From assembly GCA_018644935.1 (NCBI GenBank), contig JABGPL010000019.1:1-58793 (forward strand): a stretch of 58,793 nucleotides of DNA, given 5' to 3'. Numbering within the stretch: position 1 is the stretch's first letter; each line of letters begins with the position of its first letter. Positions 27,626 to 37,263 of this stretch are shown one piece after another. The notes beneath the pieces were generated by a model. That model was not told where the DNA came from, made no database searches, and was given only the letters and a program-made list of their open reading frames with translations. Made by a program: the position numbers and the translations under genes. The DNA is from Calditrichota bacterium. GTDB lineage: Bacteria > Electryoneota > AABM5-125-24 > Hatepunaeales > Hatepunaeaceae.

Positions 27626-30600
27626 TGGGAAAAAATTTATACCCACTTGATAACTCACAACGCGAGACCGTTCGAACTGAGATAAACAGCTCGATGGTCG
27701 TGGAGGCTGGAGCCGGGACTGGAAAGACTACACTTCTGGTTGACCGGATAATTAGTCTGATTGAGAATTTCAGTATAAATGACATTGCGGCTGTGACCTT
27801 CACGGAAAAAGCTGCCGGGGAATTAATTGAGCGTTTGAGGGGTAAGATAGAAGAGCGATTATTCGATGATGGTCGCGAAGGCATATCATTGAAAATGCGA
27901 AAAGTTCTCGATGAAATTGATACTGCACAAGTCTCTACAATCCATTCTTTTGCAAGAACGATTGTACATGAACGGGCAATTGAAGCGGGGTTGGATCCTG
28001 AAATAAGTATGATTGAACCTGATGCTGAAAAAGTGTTGGTTAATGATATAATAAATAGTGAGTTGCTAAAAAAGGATTCAAAGAGGGATCTGTGGCTGAA
28101 ACGTTTCATTCACTTAAATGGCAGGTTTGATGATTTGCGGGAGCTTGTATCAGTTCTTTATCAGAATCGGGATTTACTGGATGGTTATGTTAAAGAGAGT
28201 GGAACTCTTAGTTTTCAAGACGTTGTTTCACACACCGTGCAGCAGGTAGAGAAACTTGCAAACACTGCCAGGCAAAATTGCTTTAATCAAACTGATCCCG
28301 GTCGAATACAAATACTTGATATTGAAAGCGCAAAACCTCAATCAGAAAAGCCTAACGAATCCGAAGCTATCGGATGGCTCTTGAAGGTTTCATCGCTCAG
28401 CCCGAACAAAGGTGCGCAGAAAAATTGGACAAACAAGGAAATTTGCCGTCAGCAGAAAGCAAATTTGAAAGCTCTTAAATCCGATACGAGTGAGAATGTC
28501 GATTCCTTACGCAGGGAAACGCTTGAACTGATTATTGAATGGGTGAAGAATCTGACAGAAAGAGTTAACGACGAAAAACGCATCCAGGGGAAGATAGGTT
28601 TTCAGGATCTGTTGATTGAAGCTCGAAATCTTTTGTTAGATCCAAACATTCAACGTGATTTTCATTCCCGGTATAAAAGGTTGTTAATTGATGAATTCCA
28701 AGACACGGACCCTCTACAGGTTGAGATTGCAATGCTTCTCGCAGCTCAGCGCGCAGAGGAATCAAATGCATTCGAGCATAATCTCGAACCTGGAAAAGTC
28801 TGCCTTGTCGGGGACCCCAAACAGTCAATATATCGATTCAGGCGAGCAGATCCGGACATCTATGGGGCAGCGGTAAAGCAGGTAATTAAGACTGGCAGAA
28901 AGGTGGAGATTACCCAGAATTTCAGATCATCACCGGGAATAGTAAATTTTATCAATCTCTTCTTTGAGAAGGTGTGGGATTATGCAAATGCCGGAACAAT
29001 CACCTATAGAGCCATTACGCCGGACCCCAGGAGGCCTGTTTCACAGCCGTCCCCTCCTGTTGTAATATTGTTTCCCGCTGAAAATTGGGACCCCGGATCC
29101 GCAAAAGCAGATGAAATTCGTGCCGCGGAGGCAGATGCATTGTCAATGTTGATTAAACAAGCACATTCTGATCCCGAATGGAAAGTATATAAAAAGAACG
29201 AAACCAAATTCGCCTCGCCCCAGTGGAGCGATTTTGCTATCCTCTTCCAAACAGTAACAGGTATTGATTTATATGCCGATGCACTAAATCGATTGAATAT
29301 CCCTTTTCAGGTCGAGGGCGGAAAGAGATTCTTCCAGCAGGTGATAATAGAGCAGTTATACTGCACTCTTGCAGCAATAGACAATCCGGCTGATGGTTTG
29401 AATGTTGTCGCTGCTCTGCGCTCTGATTTCTTTGGAATAGCTGATCGCGAGATAATGTCATGGCACAAGGCTGTATCAGGAAAACTTGATTATCGTCATG
29501 TATCGAACGGTCTGCCCGATGAATTAATTCCTGCAATGGAATTGTTGTGCAACCTGCATAAAAGGCGAAAAGAATTACGAGTTGACGAATTGGTCGAGGA
29601 GTTGTTTGAAAAAACGGCAATAAGGCAGGTTATCCTTTCTGACAGGAAAACTTGGATAGATGAGGCTGCTATAGATCGCGTCCTTGCACATGCGAGAAAG
29701 TGGGGCAACGAAAACGGAGCAGGTCTTCGAGGTTTTTTAAGGTGGTTCAAAAACCGCATTGAACAAAAGGACGACAAAGGGTCTGGACAGCTCCGGGAAA
29801 ATGCTGGAGTCCGGTTGATGACAATTCACTCTGCTAAAGGACTGGAATTTCCAATTGTGTTGCTTGCAAATATGTCAGCTGGAAGCTTCAAACCCGGAAA
29901 AGTGATTGCAAATCGGCTTGAAAAGAAGATTACGATTTCTATTGGTTCAAAACAGAGAGGCTTTTTTAAGTCAATGGGATATGATCAAGCATACGAGCAG
30001 GAAGCCCAGGCAGATATTGCCGAGAGAATGCGATTGCTTTACGTTGCGATGACTCGAGCTCGAGATCATCTGATTATGCCGATGTTTTACAGGGAAGATT
30101 CCGCAGGTAACCCGAAGGGGCTCTGGTATCAATGGTTGGTAAAGTTTTTCACTGAAGTTGGTGCAACAGATTCAAAGGCTGGAAAACTCTGGCGGTTGAA
30201 AAATATGCCACCTCTTGAAGATGTCTCTCTTCAAAACAACAATCAGCCTGCAGCAATAGAAGGGGTTGAAAGAGTATGGGACGAAATGAATTCATGGGAA
30301 TCAGACCGCAAACAAAGATTAAGTGAAGCATTAGAACGATTACCGATAAAATTCCGACCGAGTGAAAAGGTTGTTGATGAGCATCTTCAGGATCAACCTG
30401 AAGTTAAACCCGACTCGGAGAATAAAGATATGATTAATATTGGCAGTGCTTTTCACAGGTACATGGCACTCACCGATGTAAACACAGAAATTGATAATAA
30501 ACTTCTTGATTTTGTAGCGCGGGAAGAAGGTATTTCAATGGGTGATCTGCTGCCACTCATCAAGAGTTGTCTGGAAAGTGATATCTGGCATGAGGTTGGA

Positions 30601-30858
30601 CTGGCGAAAAGAGTTTGGAGGGAAGCGCCAATAGTCTCAAATTTGGGCAATGGAATCATGCGGGGAATAATTGACCTAATCTGGGAGGATGATCAGAATA
30701 ACCTTCACATCGTAGATTATAAAACCGGGCAAAAGGATGAAAAAGGGCATTTGAAACAAGTTAATCAGTATAGAACTGCTTTAAGCAAAGCCGTAAAAAA
30801 GGAGATCACCAAAGCCCGGTTGTATTATGTCAAATCCGGAGAAATTATTTCTCTCTGA
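27625..30858 (+). CDS. addA: AddA-like UvrD-type helicase-nuclease
   Basis: The 1077-residue product has a full superfamily-1A helicase: Walker A (VEAGAGTGKTTLL), motif Ia (AAVTFTEKAAGEL), Walker B (LLIDEFQDTDPLQ), motif III (GDPKQSIYRFRRAD), LMTIHSAKGLEF and YVAMTRARDH. The C-terminal RecB-type nuclease shows IGSAFHRYMA (His), GIIDLIWED (Asp) and IVDYKTGQ (Asp-x-Lys). AddA is the motor and second nuclease of AddAB, which resects DNA ends. It converges with the tetraheme cytochrome gene 6 bases downstream, with no terminator hairpin visible between them. Confidence 0.93.
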   Translation: MGKNLYPLDNSQRETVRTEINSSMVVEAGAGTGKTTLLVDRIISLIENFSINDIAAVTFTEKAAGELIERLRGKIEERLFDDGREGISLKMRKVLDEIDTAQVSTIHSFARTIVHERAIEAGLDPEISMIEPDAEKVLVNDIINSELLKKDSKRDLWLKRFIHLNGRFDDLRELVSVLYQNRDLLDGYVKESGTLSFQDVVSHTVQQVEKLANTARQNCFNQTDPGRIQILDIESAKPQSEKPNESEAIGWLLKVSSLSPNKGAQKNWTNKEICRQQKANLKALKSDTSENVDSLRRETLELIIEWVKNLTERVNDEKRIQGKIGFQDLLIEARNLLLDPNIQRDFHSRYKRLLIDEFQDTDPLQVEIAMLLAAQRAEESNAFEHNLEPGKVCLVGDPKQSIYRFRRADPDIYGAAVKQVIKTGRKVEITQNFRSSPGIVNFINLFFEKVWDYANAGTITYRAITPDPRRPVSQPSPPVVILFPAENWDPGSAKADEIRAAEADALSMLIKQAHSDPEWKVYKKNETKFASPQWSDFAILFQTVTGIDLYADALNRLNIPFQVEGGKRFFQQVIIEQLYCTLAAIDNPADGLNVVAALRSDFFGIADREIMSWHKAVSGKLDYRHVSNGLPDELIPAMELLCNLHKRRKELRVDELVEELFEKTAIRQVILSDRKTWIDEAAIDRVLAHARKWGNENGAGLRGFLRWFKNRIEQKDDKGSGQLRENAGVRLMTIHSAKGLEFPIVLLANMSAGSFKPGKVIANRLEKKITISIGSKQRGFFKSMGYDQAYEQEAQADIAERMRLLYVAMTRARDHLIMPMFYREDSAGNPKGLWYQWLVKFFTEVGATDSKAGKLWRLKNMPPLEDVSLQNNNQPAAIEGVERVWDEMNSWESDRKQRLSEALERLPIKFRPSEKVVDEHLQDQPEVKPDSENKDMINIGSAFHRYMALTDVNTEIDNKLLDFVAREEGISMGDLLPLIKSCLESDIWHEVGLAKRVWREAPIVSNLGNGIMRGIIDLIWEDDQNNLHIVDYKTGQKDEKGHLKQVNQYRTALSKAVKKEITKARLYYVKSGEIISL

Positions 30859-30864
30859 GCGGAG

Positions 30865-31548
30865 TTATTTCTTCCCTCTTTTGACACCGGGTTTATCAAT
30901 TTTTGTCTGCAATGGCTTTGCAACTGGTAAATCAAGCTCTTGGGTTTTCATCATTTCGATGGTAGTTGGTACCTGCTTTCCATCTACGGCTGTTCCCGGT
31001 TGTTTTTGCCCTTGATTTGTATCCACCTTTATTCTGGCATGGTTTATCTTTGACCAATTTTCTTCATAGTTATACCAAACAGGAGTATGACCATTTTCGT
31101 TATGACATTTCTTACAGGCAGATTTTGGATCAGCAATTAATCCATTCTTAACTGCTAAGTCATGGTTGCTCATGATGTTACTTGTCGAGTATGCCTTTCC
31201 TGGACCGTGACAGCCCTCACAGGAAACTCCTTCCTCTTTATTCTGATAAGTACTTGTTGTCGATTCGGGATCTATCTTAGTAGCGTGGCAGTCGAGGCAA
31301 AAAGAATGATCAAGAGGATTGCCGACGAGCGCATAGTTTTCCTTCAATATTTGTTTTGCCTTTTCAGTTCCAAGTGATAAAAACGCTCGGGCATGTGGGC
31401 CGGCTTTCCATTTCTCTACTATCATCCCCTGTGTTTCGCCACTATGGCACAAGAGACAGTGAGATACACCTATATAATTATTTCCTGGTTGGGCTAAAAC
31501 AGGTATTGACAGGAACAAAACCAAAAGAATAAGAGAAAAAAATCTCAT
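30865..31548 (-). CDS. Periplasmic tetraheme c-type cytochrome, c554-like
   Basis: The 227-residue product has a signal peptide ending at VLAQ and four CxxCH heme-attachment motifs: C31-C34-H35, C84-C87-H88, C110-C113-H114 and C145-C148-H149. The CEGCHGPGKAY segment is typical of the cytochrome c554 family. Spare His residues (PHARAF, NHDL, HTPVW) could serve as distal ligands. The C-terminal 45 residues are Lys/Pro-rich and probably disordered. It is transcribed away from the two sorted heme proteins that start 260 bases further on. It would be a plausible periplasmic electron carrier for them, though this is inference. Confidence 0.9.
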   Translation of the reverse strand: MRFFSLILLVLFLSIPVLAQPGNNYIGVSHCLLCHSGETQGMIVEKWKAGPHARAFLSLGTEKAKQILKENYALVGNPLDHSFCLDCHATKIDPESTTSTYQNKEEGVSCEGCHGPGKAYSTSNIMSNHDLAVKNGLIADPKSACKKCHNENGHTPVWYNYEENWSKINHARIKVDTNQGQKQPGTAVDGKQVPTTIEMMKTQELDLPVAKPLQTKIDKPGVKRGKK

Positions 31549-31807
31549 GATTTCCTCACGAAATAGATTAACAAAAAGGTTGAAACCGACCTACAATTTA
31601 AATATTAATATAAGCAAAAAGTCTCACTAATTTGCAGGATATATGTTTTAAAAGTATAAAACGACACAATGAATCCGAATCTTCTCGCTTGAAAAGAAAT
31701 ATGGGGCCTGGCGGAAAGTAAAAATCATTGCAGAATGATTTACTGAATGGTATATTTTAAATTACATAATTTTTGTTTTTTACTTCAAGTAGAAGAGGAA
31801 TGAGCTT

Positions 31808-34141
31808 TTGTTTTTAAGGCAAATCTTTTCTGTAAAATTATTCAGATTGTTCTGCATTGCCATCTTGTTCTCTACGCAGACTTTGTTCGCTCAGGGAGTA
31901 ACCGCAGATCTACAAATAGCCAATCCTGATGGGGGACACTATGATTCGGGGGATAGTTTCATAGCGACTCTTCTCATTTTTGACGAGGATGGGAATAATC
32001 TTCGTATCGATCAATTTGAAGACAACGGCTTGAGGGTTCTTGAACTTTGGGTTTCGGGACCTCGTCATAATTACAACAGTGTTGGGCGATATGTTGAATT
32101 TGTAATCCTGTCAACGAGAAATGGTTTTAATGGTAATTCCGGATTCGATCCTGAAACAGGTGAAATTGAAATTGAATTACCTCGAAACGGTCTTGAAAAC
32201 GGGACTTACACGGTCATTTTTGAGATAGAGAGGCAATTCCAAAACGGAATACTAAACATCTTTCCCTATGCGGATTTTCAAGTAGGGCAGGACGAGCCGA
32301 CAATTACAAACTCTATAAGATATTTGAGTTGCAATTCAGATGATTGCCATGAAGCTCCCTCGCAGCACAATACAGATGACCTGACAAACTGCATAATTTG
32401 TCACACACATGACTACAATTTCCCCTGGGATGATATTATGCATTCCCTGCGCGAACATCAGGATAATGATGTAGAAGGTGACTGTACTGATTGCCACCGG
32501 GCAAATGCGGACATTGATAAGTATGGTTTCACTGCCTGTACATCATGCCATCGCGATACAGGTCATGGACATCCATATGCCAATTGCAATGATTGCCATT
32601 GGGGAGAAATTTACCGGTGGATGAATGAGTTTACCCCGAGTTCACCACGAGCGTTTGACCTGGTTAGCCCTGATAACAGAGATGAAATTGAAGGCCAGCC
32701 TGTCAGCTTGTCCTGGGAAGAGTCACCAAATAATGATGAAGGTGATATAATAACATATGAAGTAAAACTCGGATTAGACAGTCGTTTCAGAAACTACGTT
32801 ACTTTTGACGCTGGTGAGAGCACAAGCATAGATATTGATGGAATTGATTATAACCGTAATTATTACTGGCGGGTACGTGCTTCTGACTTGAATCAATTAG
32901 GAAGAAACTCGAGTCAGAATTGGCGGTTTAGTGTAGTTGTTCCGGGGCAAACGATTGCTTTCAGAAATGGCTGGAATTTGATCTCTTTTAATATCTCACC
33001 GGTTGAGGAGTTCTGGACCATTGAAGATGGACCGGATGTTGAGCTTATAGTTGAACAATTGCGCATTGATGAAGACAATTTACCTGTTGAGATTGTGAAA
33101 GATGAATTGGGACGATTTTTCGTGCCGGAGTTTGGATTTAACAGTATTCCATATTGGAATCTGGAAGATGGGTATCAGGTTAAAACGACTGCAGAAATTG
33201 AATCAACATTTGAAGGTTCTCTCATCCCGGCTGATACCGACATCCCGTTGGGAGCTGGTTGGAATTTGATACCGTATTACCCCCTGTATGATTTAATGGC
33301 AGAAGCCCCTGATTTTGATGCACTTGCGCCAATTATTGATCATGTGAGGATCGCAAAAGATATCGAAGGTAATTTTTTGATGCCAGAGCTGGAATTCTCG
33401 AATATGCTGCCATGGAGTCCGGGAAATGCTTATCAGGTGTATGTTGATGCCGATGTTGTTCTCAATTATGCACGTGAACGCAATGCGGTTGCAAGTTTTA
33501 GTACGTTGGAAAAAGAGAATAAATCTGGGCATTGGAGATCACCATCTCCAACCGATGAAAACATGAGTCTTCTGGTAAAGGAGATTAACGGTCTAACTCC
33601 ACAATTGGGTGATCAGATCGCAGTGGTAAACAAAATTGGCAGAATTGTCGGTGTTGGAAATGTTGACGAGAAAGGTCTTTGTGGAATTTCTGTCTGGGGT
33701 GATGATAAATCAACCAAGCCGGTTGATGGAATGTTGAAAGGTGAATTGCTCGGATTGAAACTTTGGGACTCAGACAAAAATATTGTGATCAATTTAAAGG
33801 CTCTATCGAAAAAGAAAGTTATTTATATAAAAGATTCCTTTGTTGTGATCAATGCAATTGCAAAAGTAGAGAACTCCAGGGGATATTTTGTTTCACCGGC
33901 ATATCAGAATCCGTTTAACGCCGTTACTAAGATTGACTATCTGTTGCCCGAGGCGACAAATGTAACGGTTTCAGTTTGTGATATTAATGGAAAAACAGTC
34001 GCTACCCTGCAGGATGGAGTCTTAAAAGCCGGGAGCTATAATTCAGTTTGGGATGCGCGTTCTTCAGCTTCCGGGTTGTATTTTGTCAGATTTGAGTCGG
34101 ATCTTTTCAACCATGCACAAAAAGTTATGCTGCTTAAGTAA
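31808..34141 (+). CDS. T9SS-sorted multiheme cytochrome with Ig-like and GWNLI modules (paralog A)
   Basis: The 777-residue product has a signal peptide (to about 29) and a beta-sandwich (30-165). A compact heme region follows with one CX4CH (C175-C180-H181) and four CxxCH motifs (C195, C226, C244, C260). Next come a fibronectin-like domain (283-378), two GWNLI modules (388-470, 484-555), and a sorting domain (last 83 residues, YQNPFNAVTKI ... VMLLK). The start is TTG at 31808, eight bases after AAGAGGA; an ATG at 31800 hits a stop after five codons. Hemes would be attached in the periplasm and the protein then exported by T9SS, giving a surface cytochrome. It is followed after 8 bases by its paralog. 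Confidence 0.85.
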   Translation: MFLRQIFSVKLFRLFCIAILFSTQTLFAQGVTADLQIANPDGGHYDSGDSFIATLLIFDEDGNNLRIDQFEDNGLRVLELWVSGPRHNYNSVGRYVEFVILSTRNGFNGNSGFDPETGEIEIELPRNGLENGTYTVIFEIERQFQNGILNIFPYADFQVGQDEPTITNSIRYLSCNSDDCHEAPSQHNTDDLTNCIICHTHDYNFPWDDIMHSLREHQDNDVEGDCTDCHRANADIDKYGFTACTSCHRDTGHGHPYANCNDCHWGEIYRWMNEFTPSSPRAFDLVSPDNRDEIEGQPVSLSWEESPNNDEGDIITYEVKLGLDSRFRNYVTFDAGESTSIDIDGIDYNRNYYWRVRASDLNQLGRNSSQNWRFSVVVPGQTIAFRNGWNLISFNISPVEEFWTIEDGPDVELIVEQLRIDEDNLPVEIVKDELGRFFVPEFGFNSIPYWNLEDGYQVKTTAEIESTFEGSLIPADTDIPLGAGWNLIPYYPLYDLMAEAPDFDALAPIIDHVRIAKDIEGNFLMPELEFSNMLPWSPGNAYQVYVDADVVLNYARERNAVASFSTLEKENKSGHWRSPSPTDENMSLLVKEINGLTPQLGDQIAVVNKIGRIVGVGNVDEKGLCGISVWGDDKSTKPVDGMLKGELLGLKLWDSDKNIVINLKALSKKKVIYIKDSFVVINAIAKVENSRGYFVSPAYQNPFNAVTKIDYLLPEATNVTVSVCDINGKTVATLQDGVLKAGSYNSVWDARSSASGLYFVRFESDLFNHAQKVMLLK

Positions 34142-34149
34142 GGATTTAA

Positions 34150-35958
34150 ATGGTTACTGAAATTTATGAAAATACGCACTCTAAATTAGCTTTTAGATGT
34201 CTCCTGGTAATAGGCATATTGAGTCTTTTGGCTGGAAAGATTTTTGCTTTCGGCTTGAACGTGGAGTTAGATCTCGCGGTCCCAGAGGGTGGATTCTATG
34301 TCCCGGGCGATACACTCGTTGCGTCACTGGTACTTACTGACAATGACGACAACATCCTTCGAGCAGATGTCCCGGAGGATCAAGTCAGAGAGCTCGAACT
34401 ATATGTATCCGGCCCAAGACAGAACTATATGACAGTTGAACCCTATTATCTCTATCAGATAAAAAGCGTTCAGAATGGGTTTGATGCTGATGCCGGTTAC
34501 AATCCTGAAACTGGTGAGTTGCAGATTTATCTACCTGAGGATTTAGGAGGTTTTGGGACATACACAATCTTCCTTGAAATTCATCGACGGGCAAACAATC
34601 GCTGGTTTGATGCATATCCTCAACTTGATTTTCAGGTTGGTCAGGTTGAACCAACCACAACGTTTTCTAATCTCTATCTCAGTTGTGGTACCGAGGAGTG
34701 TCACGAAAATCCATCGGAGCATGACATAGAAGACATAACTTCATGTGTAATCTGCCATACTCACAACTCAGAGTTTCCCTGGAATGCGATAGAGCATAAT
34801 CGTGAAGTGCATGTTGAAGAAGAAGTTGAGGTCTGTTGCTCCTGCCACTTAGCACATGCGGATATCAATAAGATCAGTCGACAGGCTTGTTTTACCTGTC
34901 ATCCGGTGTGTCAAAATGTCGATGAGGATATTGATAACGAGGAGTGCTTTAATTGCCATGATCACCCTAATGATGATTTTATATATACCGGGCATTCCGA
35001 GCCAATTCCCCTGCACCCTGAACCATTTGATCTAAGCGAGCCTTCTCATCAAACATGGGTTGAGGGGAATGAGATTAATCTGGCTTGGAATAGTACAGAA
35101 GATTTTGATACATCTGATGTTGTGACATACGAACTCGAAGTCAGTCAGGATCCGGACTTCGCAGAATACGATCTTTATAGGTGTGGTGATCTTAATCGTT
35201 TCTGGGCGGTAGATTTGCAGCCAGACGCCTATTATCTATGGCGGGTGAGAGCTGTTGACTGGAACACCGAGGGCAGGTATTCTACGCAGACATGGCGTTT
35301 TCAAACCGCAGAACCTCAGCCACCGACCGCATTTAGTTTGGTTTTCCCTGTTGACGGGGACACGGCTCGTGCAGCTGAAGATTTGCGATTTGGAGTTATG
35401 TGGCAGACGTCCTACGACCCGGATCCGGAATCGATATTGTCATACACGGTATATTACCAAATCCAGGCTGATAGCCTTGACACAACACTGGTTTACAATT
35501 CTGGTGATATTAATGATATGAATATCTCCATTTTGGATTCAATAGGCATCAGGTACTGGGAGAATTTCATACAGGGCAGTTGGTGGGTCGATGCGATTTC
35601 AGGGTTGGATACAACCAGGTGTGATTCAGCATTCAGCTTCTACATAACGCCAAATCCAAATGGTGTGTTTGATAGTCCAGTTAATTTTCCACAGGATTTA
35701 GCAGTAACATCGCCATATCCAAATCCCTTTAATTCCACTGTACACATTGGTGTGACTCTGCCAATTACGCAAAACGTGAGAGCCAGTCTCTTTGATGTGA
35801 AGGGATCCGAAGTTGGTGTTATTGTAAATGGACCAATGGCAGGGGGAAGCCATGTGCTGAAATTTAGTGCTGGAAATTTGACAAGTGGCCTATATCTGGT
35901 TCGCATCAATGTTGTCGGTCAGACTCCGATAGCGAGAAAAGTGCTTTTGGTCAGATGA
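34150..35958 (+). CDS. T9SS-sorted multiheme cytochrome with Ig-like domains (paralog B)
   Basis: The 602-residue product shares the domain order of the gene before it. It has an N-terminal hydrophobic segment (14-34), a beta-sandwich (residues 35-165, ELELYVSGPRQNYMTVEP), and a heme region with CX4CH (C179-C184-H185) and four CxxCH motifs (C199, C229, C247, C266). A fibronectin-like domain (293-393), a second such domain and a sorting domain (TSPYPNPFNSTVHIGVTL ... KVLLVR) follow. It lacks the GWNLI modules of paralog A. The conserved spacing of all five heme sites shows the pair arose by duplication. The two are co-transcribed and end at a strong terminator. The electron donor and acceptor are unknown. 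Confidence 0.85.
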   Translation: MVTEIYENTHSKLAFRCLLVIGILSLLAGKIFAFGLNVELDLAVPEGGFYVPGDTLVASLVLTDNDDNILRADVPEDQVRELELYVSGPRQNYMTVEPYYLYQIKSVQNGFDADAGYNPETGELQIYLPEDLGGFGTYTIFLEIHRRANNRWFDAYPQLDFQVGQVEPTTTFSNLYLSCGTEECHENPSEHDIEDITSCVICHTHNSEFPWNAIEHNREVHVEEEVEVCCSCHLAHADINKISRQACFTCHPVCQNVDEDIDNEECFNCHDHPNDDFIYTGHSEPIPLHPEPFDLSEPSHQTWVEGNEINLAWNSTEDFDTSDVVTYELEVSQDPDFAEYDLYRCGDLNRFWAVDLQPDAYYLWRVRAVDWNTEGRYSTQTWRFQTAEPQPPTAFSLVFPVDGDTARAAEDLRFGVMWQTSYDPDPESILSYTVYYQIQADSLDTTLVYNSGDINDMNISILDSIGIRYWENFIQGSWWVDAISGLDTTRCDSAFSFYITPNPNGVFDSPVNFPQDLAVTSPYPNPFNSTVHIGVTLPITQNVRASLFDVKGSEVGVIVNGPMAGGSHVLKFSAGNLTSGLYLVRINVVGQTPIARKVLLVR

Positions 35959-35996
35959 TGTGATTTTGGATTAGTTTATCCCCTTTTTGAGTTTAT

Positions 35997-36034
35997 AAAA
36001 GAATTGCCTGGAATGTTTTCCGGGCAATTCTTTT
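35997..36034 (+). terminator. Rho-independent terminator after the heme-protein pair
   Basis: Arms 35997-36013 and 36018-36034 form a 17-bp stem (AAAAGAATTGCC...GGCAATTCTTTT) with one wobble pair and a 4-base loop. The flanking A and T runs make it usable as an intrinsic terminator. Confidence 0.85.
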
Positions 36035-36078
36035 AAATAGTTGATGATAATTTTTAAGGATAGAAAAAAAATAATAAC

Positions 36079-37263
36079 ATGCATGAATCAATCTTCCATA
36101 ACAGGATCCGGTTGTTCCTAATTCTTGTTATAAATTCCATAATAACAATCGGTATCAGTGAGTTATATGCCACTGACAACGCTCAAACGCCCACCAAACC
36201 GGACAGCACAAGTAAATTCATTGCTGCGCCCTGGGCATCGGCGAGTACGGATGAGGGAATTGCGGTTGGTTTTACTGCGGGGATTTCGAAATTTCCCAAT
36301 CTACTGGCTTATACTTCGCTGCAGACATCTTCAAAAGGGTACTCCAGCATAAGTTTGCAAGCAGAGATTCGAAACTGTTACGTCAAAAATATTTTGAATG
36401 CTTCTGCATCCAAGGCAATCCGGCAATTATATGATCCCTTTAAACCGATACCCGAACCTTATGCCAGTGCAGTTGTAAACCGTTATCAAATTAGATATTC
36501 CCGACTTTATCAGCGAAGCAAAAATTTTGCAATTGGTCCTGATTTTAAGTTTGATTTTTCTTCTGCGAGGAAGATCGAATGTTTGGAAAATACAGAGTTG
36601 CCATGGGATTTTGAATGGCCATACCCAAAGAGGAGATTTGATAGAGGGACATCATATTCAGCGGGATTACGAGCCAGATATGCAACGATGAATCCAAACA
36701 GACCGTTAAATGGGCGTATAGTTGATCTGTCTTTTCGAATAGGTCAAGCAGAAGATCGAGATTGGAAACTGGATCTTGATCGTTCCGGAGAAATTCTAAT
36801 CGCTCTGGCACGTCAATTCTCACATAGGAATCGATTTTACCTCAGGTTTCTGGGGCAATTTCAAGAACTAATTCCTCCGCCGATTCAGAATCATCTCGGA
36901 GGCGAGAGCACCCTTCGAGGTGAACCATCCCAACGAGATTATGGAAACACTATTCTCTGCGGTAGAGCGCAGTACCATCTCACAGTCCTGAAAAACTGGG
37001 ATTTTCCTCTGAATCTGGCGCACCGAATTTGGAGCATCTTTCCGGTCTGGGCTATGGATGTTGAGGTGGTCAGTTTTTATGATATTGGCGAAGTGGTAGA
37101 TGGACACTGGGGAGAGCGATCTGATAGGTATGTCAAAACCAAACAGGGGTATGGCGGAGGTTTGAGATTCGTCATCCCACCTGAACTCGTTTTATACTTC
37201 GACGTCGCAAAATCCCCGCATGGCTCCCCACGATTTTATCTCGGGGTGGGTGAGACTCTTTAA
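36079..37263 (+). CDS. Omp85/D15-like outer-membrane beta-barrel protein without POTRA domains
   Basis: The 394-residue product has a signal-like N-terminus (VINSIITIGISELYA). It is followed by alternating beta-strand pattern over the whole length. The segment GGESTLRGEPSQRDYGN matches the GGxxxLRGY(x)nG signature of the bacterial surface antigen (BamA/TamA, D15) barrel, and the end FYLGVGETL fits the last barrel strand. There is no room for POTRA repeats, so it is a short Omp85-family barrel rather than BamA. It lies 120 bases downstream of the heme proteins but after a terminator, so a shared function is only a possibility. Confidence 0.72.
   Translation: MHESIFHNRIRLFLILVINSIITIGISELYATDNAQTPTKPDSTSKFIAAPWASASTDEGIAVGFTAGISKFPNLLAYTSLQTSSKGYSSISLQAEIRNCYVKNILNASASKAIRQLYDPFKPIPEPYASAVVNRYQIRYSRLYQRSKNFAIGPDFKFDFSSARKIECLENTELPWDFEWPYPKRRFDRGTSYSAGLRARYATMNPNRPLNGRIVDLSFRIGQAEDRDWKLDLDRSGEILIALARQFSHRNRFYLRFLGQFQELIPPPIQNHLGGESTLRGEPSQRDYGNTILCGRAQYHLTVLKNWDFPLNLAHRIWSIFPVWAMDVEVVSFYDIGEVVDGHWGERSDRYVKTKQGYGGGLRFVIPPELVLYFDVAKSPHGSPRFYLGVGETL

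Noticed and set aside
27567-28109. 180-residue minus-strand ORF
   Set aside because: It is antisense to the Walker A region of addA, with no family signature.
31800-31817. ATG start at 31800 for the heme protein
   Set aside because: It is in another frame and meets a stop codon after five codons; the TTG at 31808 is in the coding frame at the right distance from AAGAGGA.
36079-37263. BamA or TamA assembly factor
   Set aside because: At 394 residues there is only a barrel and no POTRA domains, so the essential BamA role is unlikely.
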